Origin: Algoriphagus ratkowskyi
GTDB lineage: Bacteria; Bacteroidota; Bacteroidia; Cytophagales; Cyclobacteriaceae
Assembly (NCBI RefSeq): GCF_002150505.1
Contig: NZ_MSSV01000007.1
Span: 124,001-188,000, forward strand
DNA length: 64,000 bases
Direction: 5' to 3'
Part shown: positions 8,567-17,999 of the stretch, in pieces
How positions within the stretch are numbered: position 1 is the stretch's first letter
How the letters are laid out: the number at the start of each line of letters is the position of its first letter
The notes under the pieces: generated by a model
The model's input: only the letters and a program-made list of their open reading frames with translations
Told to the model about the DNA's origin: nothing
The model's database searches: none
Made by a program: the position numbers and the translations under genes

Positions 8567-9651
8567 TTAATTGAAAAAGTCCTGAATAGTTTTACTTATA
8601 TATTCTATTTCTTCCTCTTTCATCCATGGATTGAGCGGAAGAGAAAGTCCTCGCTGACTCAGATTTCTAGCATTTGAGAAATCTCCTTTAGTAAAATATG
8701 GCTTCATGTCAGGTAAAATATGAGGGTAATGAATAGCGGTTCTGATTCCATTTTCCAATAAAAAACTCCTCAGTTCTTCTCTTTGGGATGTTTGAATAAC
8801 AAAAAGATGAGCATTATGACATTCTTCCAGAATTCCAGATGGAAGTTTCAAATCCTCGATTACAGCTAAACCTTCTAAGTACAACTCAGCATACTTTTTT
8901 CGAAGGGTTTGAAATGAGTTAAAACGCTCTAAAAAAACATTCAAAAAACCCGCTTGTAAAGAGTCAATTCGGCTATTTCTCCCTACCATTTCATGCTGAT
9001 CACGAACCAACTGCCCATGATTTAGAAGCATTTTAATCCGATCACTAAGTTCCGACGAGCCCGTCAAACACATTCCAGCTTCTCCCAAAGATCCAAGGTT
9101 TTTCGTCGGATAAAAACTTAAACATCCTACATCTCCAAAAGTCCCAGCTGCTTTACCGTTTTGAAAAGATCCAAAAGATTGCGCTCCATCTTCAATAACA
9201 TAAAGTTTGTGGCTTGCCGCCTGAGTAGTCAAACGCACCATATCCACCATTTTCCCATAAAGGTGAACAGGCATGACAGCTTTGGTTTTTGGTGTTATTG
9301 CTTGTTCCCAATCTAAAGCCAAGAGTCCATCTTGATCAGTACCCCAAAAACTGGCGTTGCCCCTACCATCATGACTACTTCAGCGGTAGAAACCCAGGTC
9401 ATGGCAGGGACGATAACTTCATCTCCAGGACCAATTTCTAAAGCTCGCAAAGCAAGCTCGAGGGCATCAGTTCCATTGGCGCAGGAAATAGTATGGGAAG
9501 AATTAAGGTAGTTTGATACTTGAGATTCAAAAGCCATAACTACCGCTCCTCCAGAAAAAACGCCACTTTCCAGCATCATTTCAAACTTGGACTTTAAGGC
9601 ATTTTTCAGCTCCAAATCCATTTTCTTCAGATCAAGAAAGGGAATCTGCAT
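8567..9651 (-). pseudogene. DegT/DnrJ/EryC1/StrS aminotransferase, broken by a one-base frameshift
   Basis: Two frames together make one sugar aminotransferase of about 361 residues. The 5' part (9651-9313) carries IPFLDLKKMD, SGVFSGG, the PLP-phosphate loop ANGTDALELALRAL and PGDEVIVPAMTW. The 3' part carries VMPVHLYGK, VIEDGAQSFGS (Asp for the pyridine N) and SFYPTKNLGSLGEAG with the Schiff-base lysine. At TTTTTGGGG on the coding strand (9350-9342) the first frame runs into an unrelated tail and a stop, while the second frame begins GTDQDGLLALDWEQ. Restoring one base would give GATPVFWGTDQDG. The family transfers an amino group to 3- or 4-keto nucleotide sugars. All catalytic residues survive, so a homopolymer sequencing error, a recent mutation or slippage are all possible. 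The start overlaps the upstream glycosyltransferase by 20 bp. Confidence 0.85.
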
Positions 9652-10921
9652 CCAGTAATTTAGCTAGTTGAAAACTTAAATTTATGCGGGAATACTGCTC
9701 AATTCCAGTAGCGGGCTCTGATTCGCCACTTCGCTCAAATAACTTCCGAAGGCTTATCTGAATAGCCACTCGATCGGAATGATTTAATATTTCCCCAACA
9801 CCTGTTTTATCCAAGATCTTGGCTGAATCTCCTTCAGGATCTCCTAGAGCTAAAATAGGCAAAGATGTCGCCATGTATTCGAATAACTTGCCAGGAATAT
9901 TCCCTTTCGCATTTTTAGTATTCGTGAGGATCAAAGCCAGTGCATCGGCTTTTGCATAATATTCAAAAACCTCATGATGAGAAACATAACCAGCGAAATA
10001 CACGTGTGCCGACAGCCACGAATCTGCTATTATTTCCTCCCGAACCTGATCACTAACTCTTCCAACAAAAGTAAATTTCACATCTGCATTTTCATGTGAA
10101 AACTCTTCTCGCATAGCTTTTAGCAAAGGCATTGGATTTCTGATCGAATCAATGATTCCACTGTAAAGAAGATGTAAACTGTCAGCCTTTTTCTCTCCCA
10201 CAGAAAATCCCTTAGGAATATCTGAAGAATCAAATCCGTTGGTAAGAAGAGCTATTTTTCGGTTTGCTAATTTCTCCAAATCTTCCTGAAATGTAGGTGA
10301 AATGGTAGCCACCACATCTGCTTCTTGAAGCACTTCCTGCTCCAGTTTTTTATGCTTGTTGCGCACACGATTCTGCATCGGAAGCTTATCTAGAAACTCC
10401 CATTGGGACCAAGGATCACGGAAATCAGCTAACCAGAAAACACCTGTCTTTCGCTTTAAGTCCCTACCTATCAAATGCATGGAATGTGGCGGACCAGTAG
10501 TTATTATGGCTTGAAATTGCCCTTTTTCAATCAGTTCAGTCAAGAATTTTACGGATGGCTTCACCCAGAAAACACGAGGATCTGGAATCATCATATTTGC
10601 TCGTAACCAGATGGCAGCTTTTTCCACAAAATTCTGCTCCTTTTGTTCCAGCACTCTCCCTGGATGTGATTCTTTTTTACCACGAATCCTATCCAACAAC
10701 TGATAGGGCTCCCAAATCGGGAATTTCATTACCTCTAATTCGTTAGAAATTTCCTTTTGCAGGCTTTCATCTTTCAAATCAAAATCAGGATTTTCTGGTG
10801 TGAAAATCACAGGCTCCCAACCTGCTTCAGGCAAATACTTAGCGAATTTTAGCCAACGCTGAACGCCTGACCCTCCACTTGGTGGCCAATAATAGGTGAT
10901 GATTAGAACTCGTTTTTTCAT
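9632..10921 (-). CDS. Glycosyltransferase, GT4-like (GT-B fold)
   Basis: This cytoplasmic, probably membrane-associated sugar transferase has 429 residues. The N-terminal domain starts KRVLIITYYWPPSGGSGVQRW, the acceptor-side Rossmann fold of group 1 transferases. A mid-protein FRDPWSQW motif and the C-terminal donor domain follow (LLYSGIIDSIRNP, FVGRVSDQ, VYFAGYVSHHEV, GKLFEYMATSLPILAL). The EYMA-LP segment corresponds to the EX7E nucleotide-sugar site. The upstream start at 10945 would add eight unconvincing residues, so the ATG at 10921 is preferred. It is first in an operon with the frameshifted aminotransferase and DUF819, suggesting assembly of an amino-sugar-containing surface glycan. 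Confidence 0.82.
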   Translation of the reverse strand: MKKRVLIITYYWPPSGGSGVQRWLKFAKYLPEAGWEPVIFTPENPDFDLKDESLQKEISNELEVMKFPIWEPYQLLDRIRGKKESHPGRVLEQKEQNFVEKAAIWLRANMMIPDPRVFWVKPSVKFLTELIEKGQFQAIITTGPPHSMHLIGRDLKRKTGVFWLADFRDPWSQWEFLDKLPMQNRVRNKHKKLEQEVLQEADVVATISPTFQEDLEKLANRKIALLTNGFDSSDIPKGFSVGEKKADSLHLLYSGIIDSIRNPMPLLKAMREEFSHENADVKFTFVGRVSDQVREEIIADSWLSAHVYFAGYVSHHEVFEYYAKADALALILTNTKNAKGNIPGKLFEYMATSLPILALGDPEGDSAKILDKTGVGEILNHSDRVAIQISLRKLFERSGESEPATGIEQYSRINLSFQLAKLLDADSLS

Positions 10922-11242
10922 AAGTGTACCATGTCCTGAATACAAAGTACCAAGTAGCTAGCCAAAAAGTCAAATTTGAGGAAAACATTTAGTCCCAGTA
11001 GCTAATTAGCGCAAGTCATCAGAACTGTCTGATGCCGGTCAGGATTATTACAATCGCGTTTTGGTGCTCGGAAAGCTAAAATTTTATACAGGCTAAGCAG
11101 TCTAAAGAATACCTGATTAAGAGTTCAAGTTTGAAGACTTGAATTAAAATATCCCAATAAAATGAAAAAAGGGATCTGGCTTCCCAAATCCCTCTCACTA
11201 TTTATTTATCTAAAATTCAAACATTTTAAATTTAAAATGCCC
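10922..11242. other. 321-bp intergenic region with hairpins
   Basis: This region lies upstream of the glycosyltransferase operon and downstream of icd, both on the minus strand. Besides the icd terminator it holds two perfect short dyads: CATCAGA-ACTG-TCTGATG at 11017-11034 and TTCAAGT-TTGAAG-ACTTGAA at 11124-11143. There is no open frame of interest. The promoter of the sugar operon must be here, but I could not place it with the Bacteroidota consensus. Confidence 0.4.
11165..11193 (-). terminator. Rho-independent terminator of icd
   Basis: On the minus strand AGGGAT(T)TGG-GAAG-CCA(G)ATCCCT forms a nine-pair stem with a single internal mismatch, followed directly by six T residues. It begins 50 bp after the icd stop codon. 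Confidence 0.8.
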
Positions 11243-12694
11243 TTACTCTCCCTGTGCTAGAGAATATCCTCTCACACCATCGAATGCATACAAATTTGCT
11301 GTTTGGATGAAATCAAATCCTAGTTCTTCTACTTGCTTCAAAAGCTCACGGATTTGTGCATGAGAAATTGTGGATTGCTCAGGAGTTTGGAATCTACATC
11401 TCCAGTGATCAGTACAGAATGTTTCTCGCATTCCGTCAGGGAATACCTTTATCCCACGATTAGTGATCAAGGTCAACTGCAATCCATCAGCATTTGCTTG
11501 GCGAAGTTTCTCACCCAATACCTGAGGATCCCTTCCTGACTCATCCCAATCCACAAACACGTCAACGCCGATCAATTCTTTTTTGGCTTTCACCACTGGC
11601 GACACAAATACATTCATCGGAGTAGTATCCTTATCAAAAGAGGCAGCAATCATCGTTGCAGGAGTTTGACCAATTCTTTCGATCACAGCATTTGCAAATT
11701 CCTCAGTACCTACTTTTTTCGAAGAAAGACCTTCTTGATAAATATCACCTGTGTGAATTCCATCTTCCAAGGTTTTCATCCATGCGTTTGAGATTTTCTC
11801 TGCAATTTCCGGCTGGCCGATATGCACCAACATCATAATAGCGCCATTCAACAAACCAGATGGATTTGCGATACCCATTCCTGTGATATCAGGTGCAGAA
11901 CCATGAATCGCTTCAAACATTGCAACTTCCTCACCTACGTTTGCAGAACCACCAAGTCCTACAGAACCAGTAACCTGAGCTGCAACATCAGAAATAATAT
12001 CACCGTAAAGGTTCAATGTCACGATCACATCGAAGGTCTCTGGTCTATCTGCGATCAAAGCTGTTCCGATATCGATGATTTTGTGATCAACCTTAATATC
12101 TGGATATTCTTTAGAGATTTCGTCGAAGGTTCTGTGGAAAAGCCCATCAGCAATCTTCATGATATTATCCTTTGTCATACAAGTCACTTTCTTGCGCCCG
12201 TATTTTTTAGCATACTCAAATGCATAGCGGATGATTTTCTCAGAACCTGGCTTAGATATCAATTTCAAGGACTGGCAAACTTCCTGAGTCTGTCTATGCT
12301 CGATTCCTGCATAAAGATCCTCTTCATTTTCACGGATAATCACCAGATCAGTCTCAGGGAAATGAGTATGTATGAATGGTGAAAAAGCTTTGCAAGGTCT
12401 CACATTCGCATACAAACCAAAAGAGGTACGTGTAGTCACATTTAGCGACTTAAACCCTCCACCTTGCGGCGTGGTAATAGGTGACTTCAAAAAAACTTTT
12501 GTTTCTCTTAACGACTCAAATGCATTTGGCTCCATTCCCGAGCTAATACCTTTAAGATAAACTTGCTCGCCAATTTCGATTACATCGTATTCGAGTTGAG
12601 CACCTGCTGCTTCGAGGATCGCCAAGGTAGCCGTCATGATTTCGGGACCAATCCCATCCCCATAGGCAACTGTAATTTTTCTTTTAGAAGTCAT
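11243..12694 (-). CDS. icd: NADP-dependent isocitrate dehydrogenase
   Basis: Converts isocitrate to 2-oxoglutarate and CO2 with NADP in the TCA cycle. The 483 residues hold a full isocitrate/isopropylmalate dehydrogenase core: ITVAYGDGIGPEIM at the N-terminus, the substrate helix FKSLNVTTRTSFGLYANVRP, IIRENEEDLYAGIEH, the catalytic Tyr/Lys region, NLYGDIISDVAAQ with the metal Asp residues, and EAIHGSAPDITG for the cofactor. About 130 extra residues at the C-terminus (from VFVDWDESGRDP on) form the separate small domain seen in the longer Thermus/Rickettsia-type enzymes. The gene is monocistronic, with a terminator just downstream and a -7-like element 38 bp upstream. Confidence 0.93.
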   Translation of the reverse strand: MTSKRKITVAYGDGIGPEIMTATLAILEAAGAQLEYDVIEIGEQVYLKGISSGMEPNAFESLRETKVFLKSPITTPQGGGFKSLNVTTRTSFGLYANVRPCKAFSPFIHTHFPETDLVIIRENEEDLYAGIEHRQTQEVCQSLKLISKPGSEKIIRYAFEYAKKYGRKKVTCMTKDNIMKIADGLFHRTFDEISKEYPDIKVDHKIIDIGTALIADRPETFDVIVTLNLYGDIISDVAAQVTGSVGLGGSANVGEEVAMFEAIHGSAPDITGMGIANPSGLLNGAIMMLVHIGQPEIAEKISNAWMKTLEDGIHTGDIYQEGLSSKKVGTEEFANAVIERIGQTPATMIAASFDKDTTPMNVFVSPVVKAKKELIGVDVFVDWDESGRDPQVLGEKLRQANADGLQLTLITNRGIKVFPDGMRETFCTDHWRCRFQTPEQSTISHAQIRELLKQVEELGFDFIQTANLYAFDGVRGYSLAQGE

Positions 12695-12731
12695 ATTATT
12701 ATAGCGGATTTAATTAAAATTCGATTTTGAA

Positions 12732-12739
12732 CAAAAGTA
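12732..12739 (-). promoter_or_regulatory. Possible icd promoter -7 element
   Basis: On the minus strand TACTTTTG matches the Bacteroidota -7 consensus TAnnTTTG and lies 37 bp upstream of the icd ATG. No TTG occurs at the expected -33 position, so only half the promoter is supported. Confidence 0.35.
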
Positions 12740-12907
12740 AATAAAAATGTGGAAGCAGATTTTAGACCGAGGACAAAATCCATTTTATCTCATGTTAAAT
12801 TACAAAAAGGGTAATATTCAATTACCTTGGGCATTGGATTTTCTAAGTACACAGTTTGGGATTGAATACCCTGCTTGTATATTTGTTTTATTACTCAACG
12901 ATGAACT

Positions 12908-13693
12908 ATGGCTGATTTCAAAAATATCCTAACTGATGTCAAAGGCGGAGTACTCCATCTCACGATCAATCGCGAAGACAAAATGAACGCGTTGAATTTT
13001 GAGACCTTGGAGGAATTAAAGATAATTTTTGACGAAGTATCTGATAATAAGGAGATCAAAGCAGTGATTATCACCGGGTCGGGTGAGAAAGCATTTATCG
13101 CCGGGGCCGACATAAGTGAGATTGCTACGTTGAATGAGGTAAATGCTCGAAAGTTTTCGGAGAATGGTCAGGAAATTTTTAGCATGATAGAAAATTGCCA
13201 TAAACCTGTGATCGCCGTTACCAATGGCTACACGCTTGGGGGCGGTTGTGAATTAGCCATGGCTTGCCACCTTCGGATTGCTTCTGCAAATGCAAAATTC
13301 GGTCAGCCAGAAGTGAATTTAGGAATTATTCCTGGCTATGGAGGCACTCAGCGACTGACTATCTTGATAGGTAGAGGCAAAGCCTACGAACTTATGATGA
13401 CTGGGGATATGATCGGAGCTGAAGAGGCTAAATCACTTGGCCTTGTAAATCATGTACTTCCTACGAAAGCGGAAGCTTTAGCCAAAGCTGAAGAAATCAT
13501 TGCAAAAATCTTAAGTAAAGCTCCACTTGCAATAGGCATGATCATCGACTGTGTCAATTCAGCATTTATTCCTGATGAAAATGGTTTTCAAACGGAAGCA
13601 AACAGCTTTGCCAGATGTGTGAAGTCTGGAGATTATAAAGAAGGAACTTCAGCTTTTCTCGAAAAAAGAAAGCCGCATTTCAAAGGAGAATAA
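12908..13693 (+). CDS. Enoyl-CoA hydratase/isomerase (crotonase family)
   Basis: This 261-residue crotonase-fold enzyme adds water across the double bond of short or medium 2-enoyl-CoA esters in beta-oxidation. It has the oxyanion-hole stretch FIAGADISE, the signature GYTLGGGCELAMACHLRIAS with catalytic Glu115, and FGQPEVNLGIIPGYGGTQRL with the second Glu135. Having both acids argues for a true hydratase rather than an isomerase. The C-terminal helix FLEKRKPHFKGE is standard. A flippase gene starts 15 bp downstream, probably cotranscribed though unrelated in function. A 2,4-dienoyl-CoA-reductase-like gene at 60008-60880 could serve the same pathway. Confidence 0.9.
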   Translation: MADFKNILTDVKGGVLHLTINREDKMNALNFETLEELKIIFDEVSDNKEIKAVIITGSGEKAFIAGADISEIATLNEVNARKFSENGQEIFSMIENCHKPVIAVTNGYTLGGGCELAMACHLRIASANAKFGQPEVNLGIIPGYGGTQRLTILIGRGKAYELMMTGDMIGAEEAKSLGLVNHVLPTKAEALAKAEEIIAKILSKAPLAIGMIIDCVNSAFIPDENGFQTEANSFARCVKSGDYKEGTSAFLEKRKPHFKGE

Positions 13694-13708
13694 GTTCCTT
13701 AATACTGA

Positions 13709-15214
13709 ATGAGTAATTTCAAGAAACTAGCCGGACAAACCGCAGTTTATGGACTGAGCAGTATCCTCGGTCGATCGATTAATTTTTTAATGATCATTGT
13801 GTACACCAAATACCTCAGCACTGAGGCATTGGGTTCGTTCACAAGTATCTATGCATTGATTGGATTTATGAATATTGTCTTCACTTATGGGATGGAGACT
13901 ACTTTTTTCAGGTATTCGACAGGAAAGAATCTAGATTCAGCTAAAGTTTATAATTCCACTCAATCCTTATTGATCACAAGCACACTACTGCTTGGAACTG
14001 GATTATACCTACTTGCGCCATCGCTAGCAATTTGGCTAGATTACCCTGGACAAGCCTATTTATTCAGATGGACGGCATTAATTCTTTCTTTTGACGCAAT
14101 TTTGGCTATCCCATTTGCAAAGTTACGCCTAGAAAATAAAGCACTGATTTTCGCAGGATCTAAAATCATCAACATTCTTCTAAATATATTTTTCAATCTT
14201 CTTCTGATTATTGGTTTCCCATACTTAATCTCCATTGGTGCGATTCAAGAAGGCTTCCTAGGCTATAGATCAGATTGGGGAGTGGAATATATTCTTCTAT
14301 CCAACCTCTTTGCAAATGGTTTAATTATTCCTTTTGTCTGGTGGAAAGCTGGTTTTTTCAAATTCCAGATGGATGGATCAATTCTCAAACCTATGTGGAC
14401 TTATTCCCTTCCACTCTTATTTATGGGTTTGGCCGGGGTGACCAATGAGTTGTTTTCAAGGTTTCTATTTGAATATGTGCTTCCTCCAAATTTCTATGCA
14501 GGGCTAAGTGCTCGGCAAGCAGGAGGAGTTTTTGGAGCCAATTTCAAACTGGCAATCATGATGAATCTGGTGATCCAAGCATTCAAATATGCCGCTGAGC
14601 CATTTTTCTTTAAGAAGTCAACTGATAAGAATTCGCCTCAATTATATGCCAAGGTGATGCACGTCTTCATTCTATTTTGTTCTATATTAATGATAGCCAT
14701 ATCAGTTAATTTAGACTGGATTGGCCCACTCTTTTTACAAGGCGACGACTATACAGAGGGACTCTATATAGTGCCGATGTTGTTGATGGGTTACTTGCTT
14801 TTAGGGGTTTATTTCAATCTTTCGATTTGGTTCAAAATCACTGATCAGACTAAATACAGTTTCTGGATCACGCTTGCAGGAGCTATTCTCACTATTTCGA
14901 TAATCTTTATTTTCGTGCCAATATGGGGTTATATGGGCGGAGCGTTAAGTACCATTTCCTCCTATTTCGTGATGTGTTTGCTATGCTATTGGTATGGGCA
15001 GAAATATTACCCTATACCCTACCAGACTTCAAAAGGCCTCTTCTACTTACTCATTTCATTTGTATTAAGCTATCTCGGATTTTACTTAGATCTAGGTATC
15101 CCAGTTCTAAATTTTCTAGTAAAAAACAGTCTGATTCTAATTTACTTTGGGATTATATTTATATTAGAAAAAGAACAGATCATGGCTTATTTGCCTAAAA
15201 GCAAAAAGGTTTAG
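13709..15214 (+). CDS. Wzx-like polysaccharide/oligosaccharide flippase
   Basis: This 501-residue inner-membrane protein has about 12-14 hydrophobic helices along its whole length. It starts LAGQTAVYGLSSILGRSINFLM, the usual first helix of the MVF/polysaccharide-transport (Wzx/RfbX) family, which moves lipid-linked sugar units across the inner membrane. Further family-like features are the TKYLSTEALGSFT loop, a long central soluble loop (FYAGLSARQAGGVFGANFKLA), and a second bundle with YIVPMLLMGYLLLGVYFNLS. It is likely to serve the O-antigen or surface glycan made with the transferases of this window. It follows the crotonase gene by 15 bp. Confidence 0.85.
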   Translation: MSNFKKLAGQTAVYGLSSILGRSINFLMIIVYTKYLSTEALGSFTSIYALIGFMNIVFTYGMETTFFRYSTGKNLDSAKVYNSTQSLLITSTLLLGTGLYLLAPSLAIWLDYPGQAYLFRWTALILSFDAILAIPFAKLRLENKALIFAGSKIINILLNIFFNLLLIIGFPYLISIGAIQEGFLGYRSDWGVEYILLSNLFANGLIIPFVWWKAGFFKFQMDGSILKPMWTYSLPLLFMGLAGVTNELFSRFLFEYVLPPNFYAGLSARQAGGVFGANFKLAIMMNLVIQAFKYAAEPFFFKKSTDKNSPQLYAKVMHVFILFCSILMIAISVNLDWIGPLFLQGDDYTEGLYIVPMLLMGYLLLGVYFNLSIWFKITDQTKYSFWITLAGAILTISIIFIFVPIWGYMGGALSTISSYFVMCLLCYWYGQKYYPIPYQTSKGLFYLLISFVLSYLGFYLDLGIPVLNFLVKNSLILIYFGIIFILEKEQIMAYLPKSKKV

Positions 15215-15497
15215 CCATAATTTTCGCAAACCAAGAATCATTTTTAAGTCAATTGGCGTTACTTAACATTAGCTCCCAAAACTTTATAGTCAATTACATA
15301 AATCTGCAATCACACCACTGAAAGTCAAAAAGCGACTTATTTTATGGTAAAAACTAGCATTCTATCTGCCTCGGACACCCGCTATCATTCTTCCAGCTTG
15401 ATAAGAAAGGAGAACAAGGCTACTGATATGATTGCGGATATTCAAATAACACTTTCATTCCTTTATTCAAACGAAGCCTAATTAGGTAAAAGGCACT

Positions 15498-17261
15498 ATG
15501 TTTGTGAATTCAAGCAGAAAGTCCAGATTTCCCGTGAAATTTAAAACAACCCTCATCATATTTTTCTTAGTCTCCGTAAGCATTACTGCAAGTTTTGCGC
15601 AAAACAGACTTTCTAAGAAAGAACGCACAACTCAATTAAATAAATCTCAAGGCACGCGTTATTTCATCGAAGGTGAAAAAAATCTTGTCCTAAACGATTT
15701 TGAGAAAGCATATTTCTATTTCCAAAAGGCGATGGAATTTTCACCAGAGGAACCAGCTATACACTTTAAAATCGCTGAGGTGCTGGTTAAGGCAAATCAA
15801 GCCGAAAAAGCAATGCCTTATGCCACAAAGGCTGCCGAGCTCGATGGAAATAATAAATATTATTCATTGATGGTCGCTGAGATTTACACTAATCTCAAAC
15901 AACCACTCAAGGCTGCTGATATTTTGGAAAAGCTAACCGAAGACGGCGAAAATAACCAGCAATACAATCTTGACTTGGCCTCTATCTATTTAAGTGCATC
16001 AGAACTTGACAAAGCGTTGATCGCTCTGGATAGGGCAGAAGAATTCTACGGCGTAATGGAACCCGTTACCATGCAAAAGCAAAGGATTTATTTAAACAAA
16101 AACAACCTAAGTCAAGCCTTAGCGGAAGGAGAAAAACTTATAGATGCTCGCCCTGGAAACCCTGCCTTTGTGATGAATCAGGTAGAAATTCTTTATAATA
16201 ATAATCGCGTAGATCAGGCTTTAACTTTGGTTTTTGACGAAATTAACAAGTATCCTAATCAGCCCGAACTGCAAATGGCTGCACATACCTTATTAAAGGA
16301 TAAGGGTGATGTAGAGGCATCAAACAAACATTTATACGCGGCTTTTGCCAGCCCAGATTTAGATCCAGAAGTGAAATCAAAGGCTTTTATTAGCCAATTA
16401 AACGAGATTAAAACTCCAGAACGTGAGAGTTTACTGGATAGTCTGGAAACTTTAATGATCACATCAAATCCTGAAAACGCTGATATTTTTGCGGCTATGG
16501 GCGAGCGAAGGATAAAAGAGCAAAAAATTAAGGAAGGGATTACTTATTTCAAAAAGTCTCTTTTGATCAATCCTAAGAATGATAAAATGCTGGAGCAGGT
16601 TATTTTGGGGTCATTCGATGAAGGTGCTGACTTTCCTGAGCTTGAAAAATTCACCATTCTTGGAGTTGACGAATTTCCACTAAGCCCAGAATTCTGGTTT
16701 TATGATGGCGTGGTAAAGTCCGCTCAGAAGAAGGATAATGAGGCTGTTATTTCACTTAAAAAAGCAATTGAATTAAACGCGAGTAAAAATCCACAATTAG
16801 ATCAGGTCGCATTTGGATCTCTTGGGAGCTCACTATATAATTTAGGGGAAAAGGATGAAGCTTTTGCCAATTTCGATAAAGCACTGGAAATCAACCCTAA
16901 TGATGAGCAGGTACTGAATAACTACTCTTATTTTCTTTCGCTAGAAAAGAAAAATCTAGAGAAGGCCAAAACCATGTCTGATAAAGTTGTTAAGCGATTT
17001 CCAGATAATGGCACTTTCCTTGATACGCATGCATGGGTTCTGTTTCAAATGGAAGATTACGAAGGCGCCAAGAAATTCATGGATCTAGCACTGCAGCATG
17101 AAGCAGAGCCAAGTGGAGTGATGCTTGAGCATTACGGAGACATTTTATTCCACCTTGGCAAAAAGAATGAAGCAATCAGTTATTGGAAAAAAGCAGAGGT
17201 AACTCCAGAAGCTTCAGATAAAATTTCACAGAAAATTAAAGAAGGAAAATATCATGAATAA
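15498..17261 (+). CDS. Exported tetratricopeptide-repeat protein
   Basis: This 587-residue protein has an N-terminal signal peptide (core TTLIIFFLVSVSITASFA) followed by about a dozen helical TPR units through most of its length. Clear units are LNDFEKAYFYFQKAMEFSP, NQAEKAMPYATKAAELD, DNEAVISLKKAIELN, EKDEAFANFDKALEINPNDE and YEGAKKFMDLALQHEAEPS. TPR arrays bind partner proteins; this one is periplasmic or outer-membrane associated. Its stop overlaps the start of a DUF4292 lipoprotein by 8 bp, and an EnvC-like gene follows. That points to one envelope-maintenance operon. No enzymatic motif is seen. Confidence 0.82.
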   Translation: MFVNSSRKSRFPVKFKTTLIIFFLVSVSITASFAQNRLSKKERTTQLNKSQGTRYFIEGEKNLVLNDFEKAYFYFQKAMEFSPEEPAIHFKIAEVLVKANQAEKAMPYATKAAELDGNNKYYSLMVAEIYTNLKQPLKAADILEKLTEDGENNQQYNLDLASIYLSASELDKALIALDRAEEFYGVMEPVTMQKQRIYLNKNNLSQALAEGEKLIDARPGNPAFVMNQVEILYNNNRVDQALTLVFDEINKYPNQPELQMAAHTLLKDKGDVEASNKHLYAAFASPDLDPEVKSKAFISQLNEIKTPERESLLDSLETLMITSNPENADIFAAMGERRIKEQKIKEGITYFKKSLLINPKNDKMLEQVILGSFDEGADFPELEKFTILGVDEFPLSPEFWFYDGVVKSAQKKDNEAVISLKKAIELNASKNPQLDQVAFGSLGSSLYNLGEKDEAFANFDKALEINPNDEQVLNNYSYFLSLEKKNLEKAKTMSDKVVKRFPDNGTFLDTHAWVLFQMEDYEGAKKFMDLALQHEAEPSGVMLEHYGDILFHLGKKNEAISYWKKAEVTPEASDKISQKIKEGKYHE

Positions 17262-17994
17262 ACTTTTTGCAGGAATTACACTTGTCGTGGGCTTAGGCTT
17301 ACTTTTCTCCTGCTCCAAAAAGACAATTGTCTACAAATCGGATGGAAAAATGGAAGATTTCTCTCCAGTCTACACCGATTATGAATTCATGAGTGCCAAG
17401 GCGAAAGTAGTAATTGAAGAAGAATCTGGCAAAATCACTCGTGGAACTATGAATCTTCGAGCCAAGAAGGACTCAGTTCTTTGGTTTATAATTTCTCCAG
17501 GAATGGGCATGGAAGCAGTAAGAGGTCTGATCACAAAAGATAAGATTCAAATACAAGATCGTATCGGTAAAGAAAACGTCAATCTATCCTTCAAAGAGTT
17601 TGAAGCTATATACGGTCTGAAATTATCACTGGATATTTTCCAAAATGTACTATTCGCAAATCCTCCTTATGAAGTCGACTACAAAGATCGCTTAGTTCGA
17701 GTAGGAAAATCTTTTGAACTCACCCAAGTTCGGGACAAAGTGCGTTACTTTTCTAAAGTTGATGTTAACTACAGAAAAGTATCCGAACTGGTAAGTAATT
17801 CTTTGGACGATAGAGGATCTTTGCTTGCCAGCTATGCCACATTTCAGGATATTGAATCCAAACCATTCCCTTTTGAAGTACTCTATAAGCTAGCCTACCA
17901 ACTACCTGAAGGTGGACAAAACACGATTATCAATGTAGAGTGGACTTCGGTAAATCCGCATTCTGAACCTCTTAGCTTTCCCTTCAAATTTTGA
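17254..17994 (+). CDS. DUF4292 lipoprotein
   Basis: This 246-residue lipoprotein has the lipobox LLFSC, with Cys20 as the predicted acylation site. The mature part begins with a charged linker, then a beta-rich domain (MSAKAKVVIEEESGKITRGTM, LWFIISPGMGMEAVRGLI) characteristic of DUF4292. The fold resembles LolA/LolB-type half barrels that hold lipids, but a function in lipoprotein sorting is only inferred. It overlaps the TPR gene by 8 bp and abuts the EnvC-like gene. The TPR-DUF4292-EnvC order is common in Bacteroidota and suggests a shared envelope role. Confidence 0.8.
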   Translation: MNKLFAGITLVVGLGLLFSCSKKTIVYKSDGKMEDFSPVYTDYEFMSAKAKVVIEEESGKITRGTMNLRAKKDSVLWFIISPGMGMEAVRGLITKDKIQIQDRIGKENVNLSFKEFEAIYGLKLSLDIFQNVLFANPPYEVDYKDRLVRVGKSFELTQVRDKVRYFSKVDVNYRKVSELVSNSLDDRGSLLASYATFQDIESKPFPFEVLYKLAYQLPEGGQNTIINVEWTSVNPHSEPLSFPFKF

Positions 17995-17999
17995 ATTGC

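Noticed and set aside
12747..12932. 61-codon ORF between icd and the crotonase gene
   Set aside because: It overlaps the likely icd promoter, has no family similarity and runs into the start of the crotonase gene.
15343..15483. A 46-codon ORF starting MVKTSILSASDTRYH in the 283-bp gap before the TPR gene
   Set aside because: Position and a faint likeness to the first residues of dUTPase made me consider a dut remnant, since dut occurs near this operon in relatives. The match is too weak and the frame too short to claim a gene or pseudogene. I saw nothing else in this gap.
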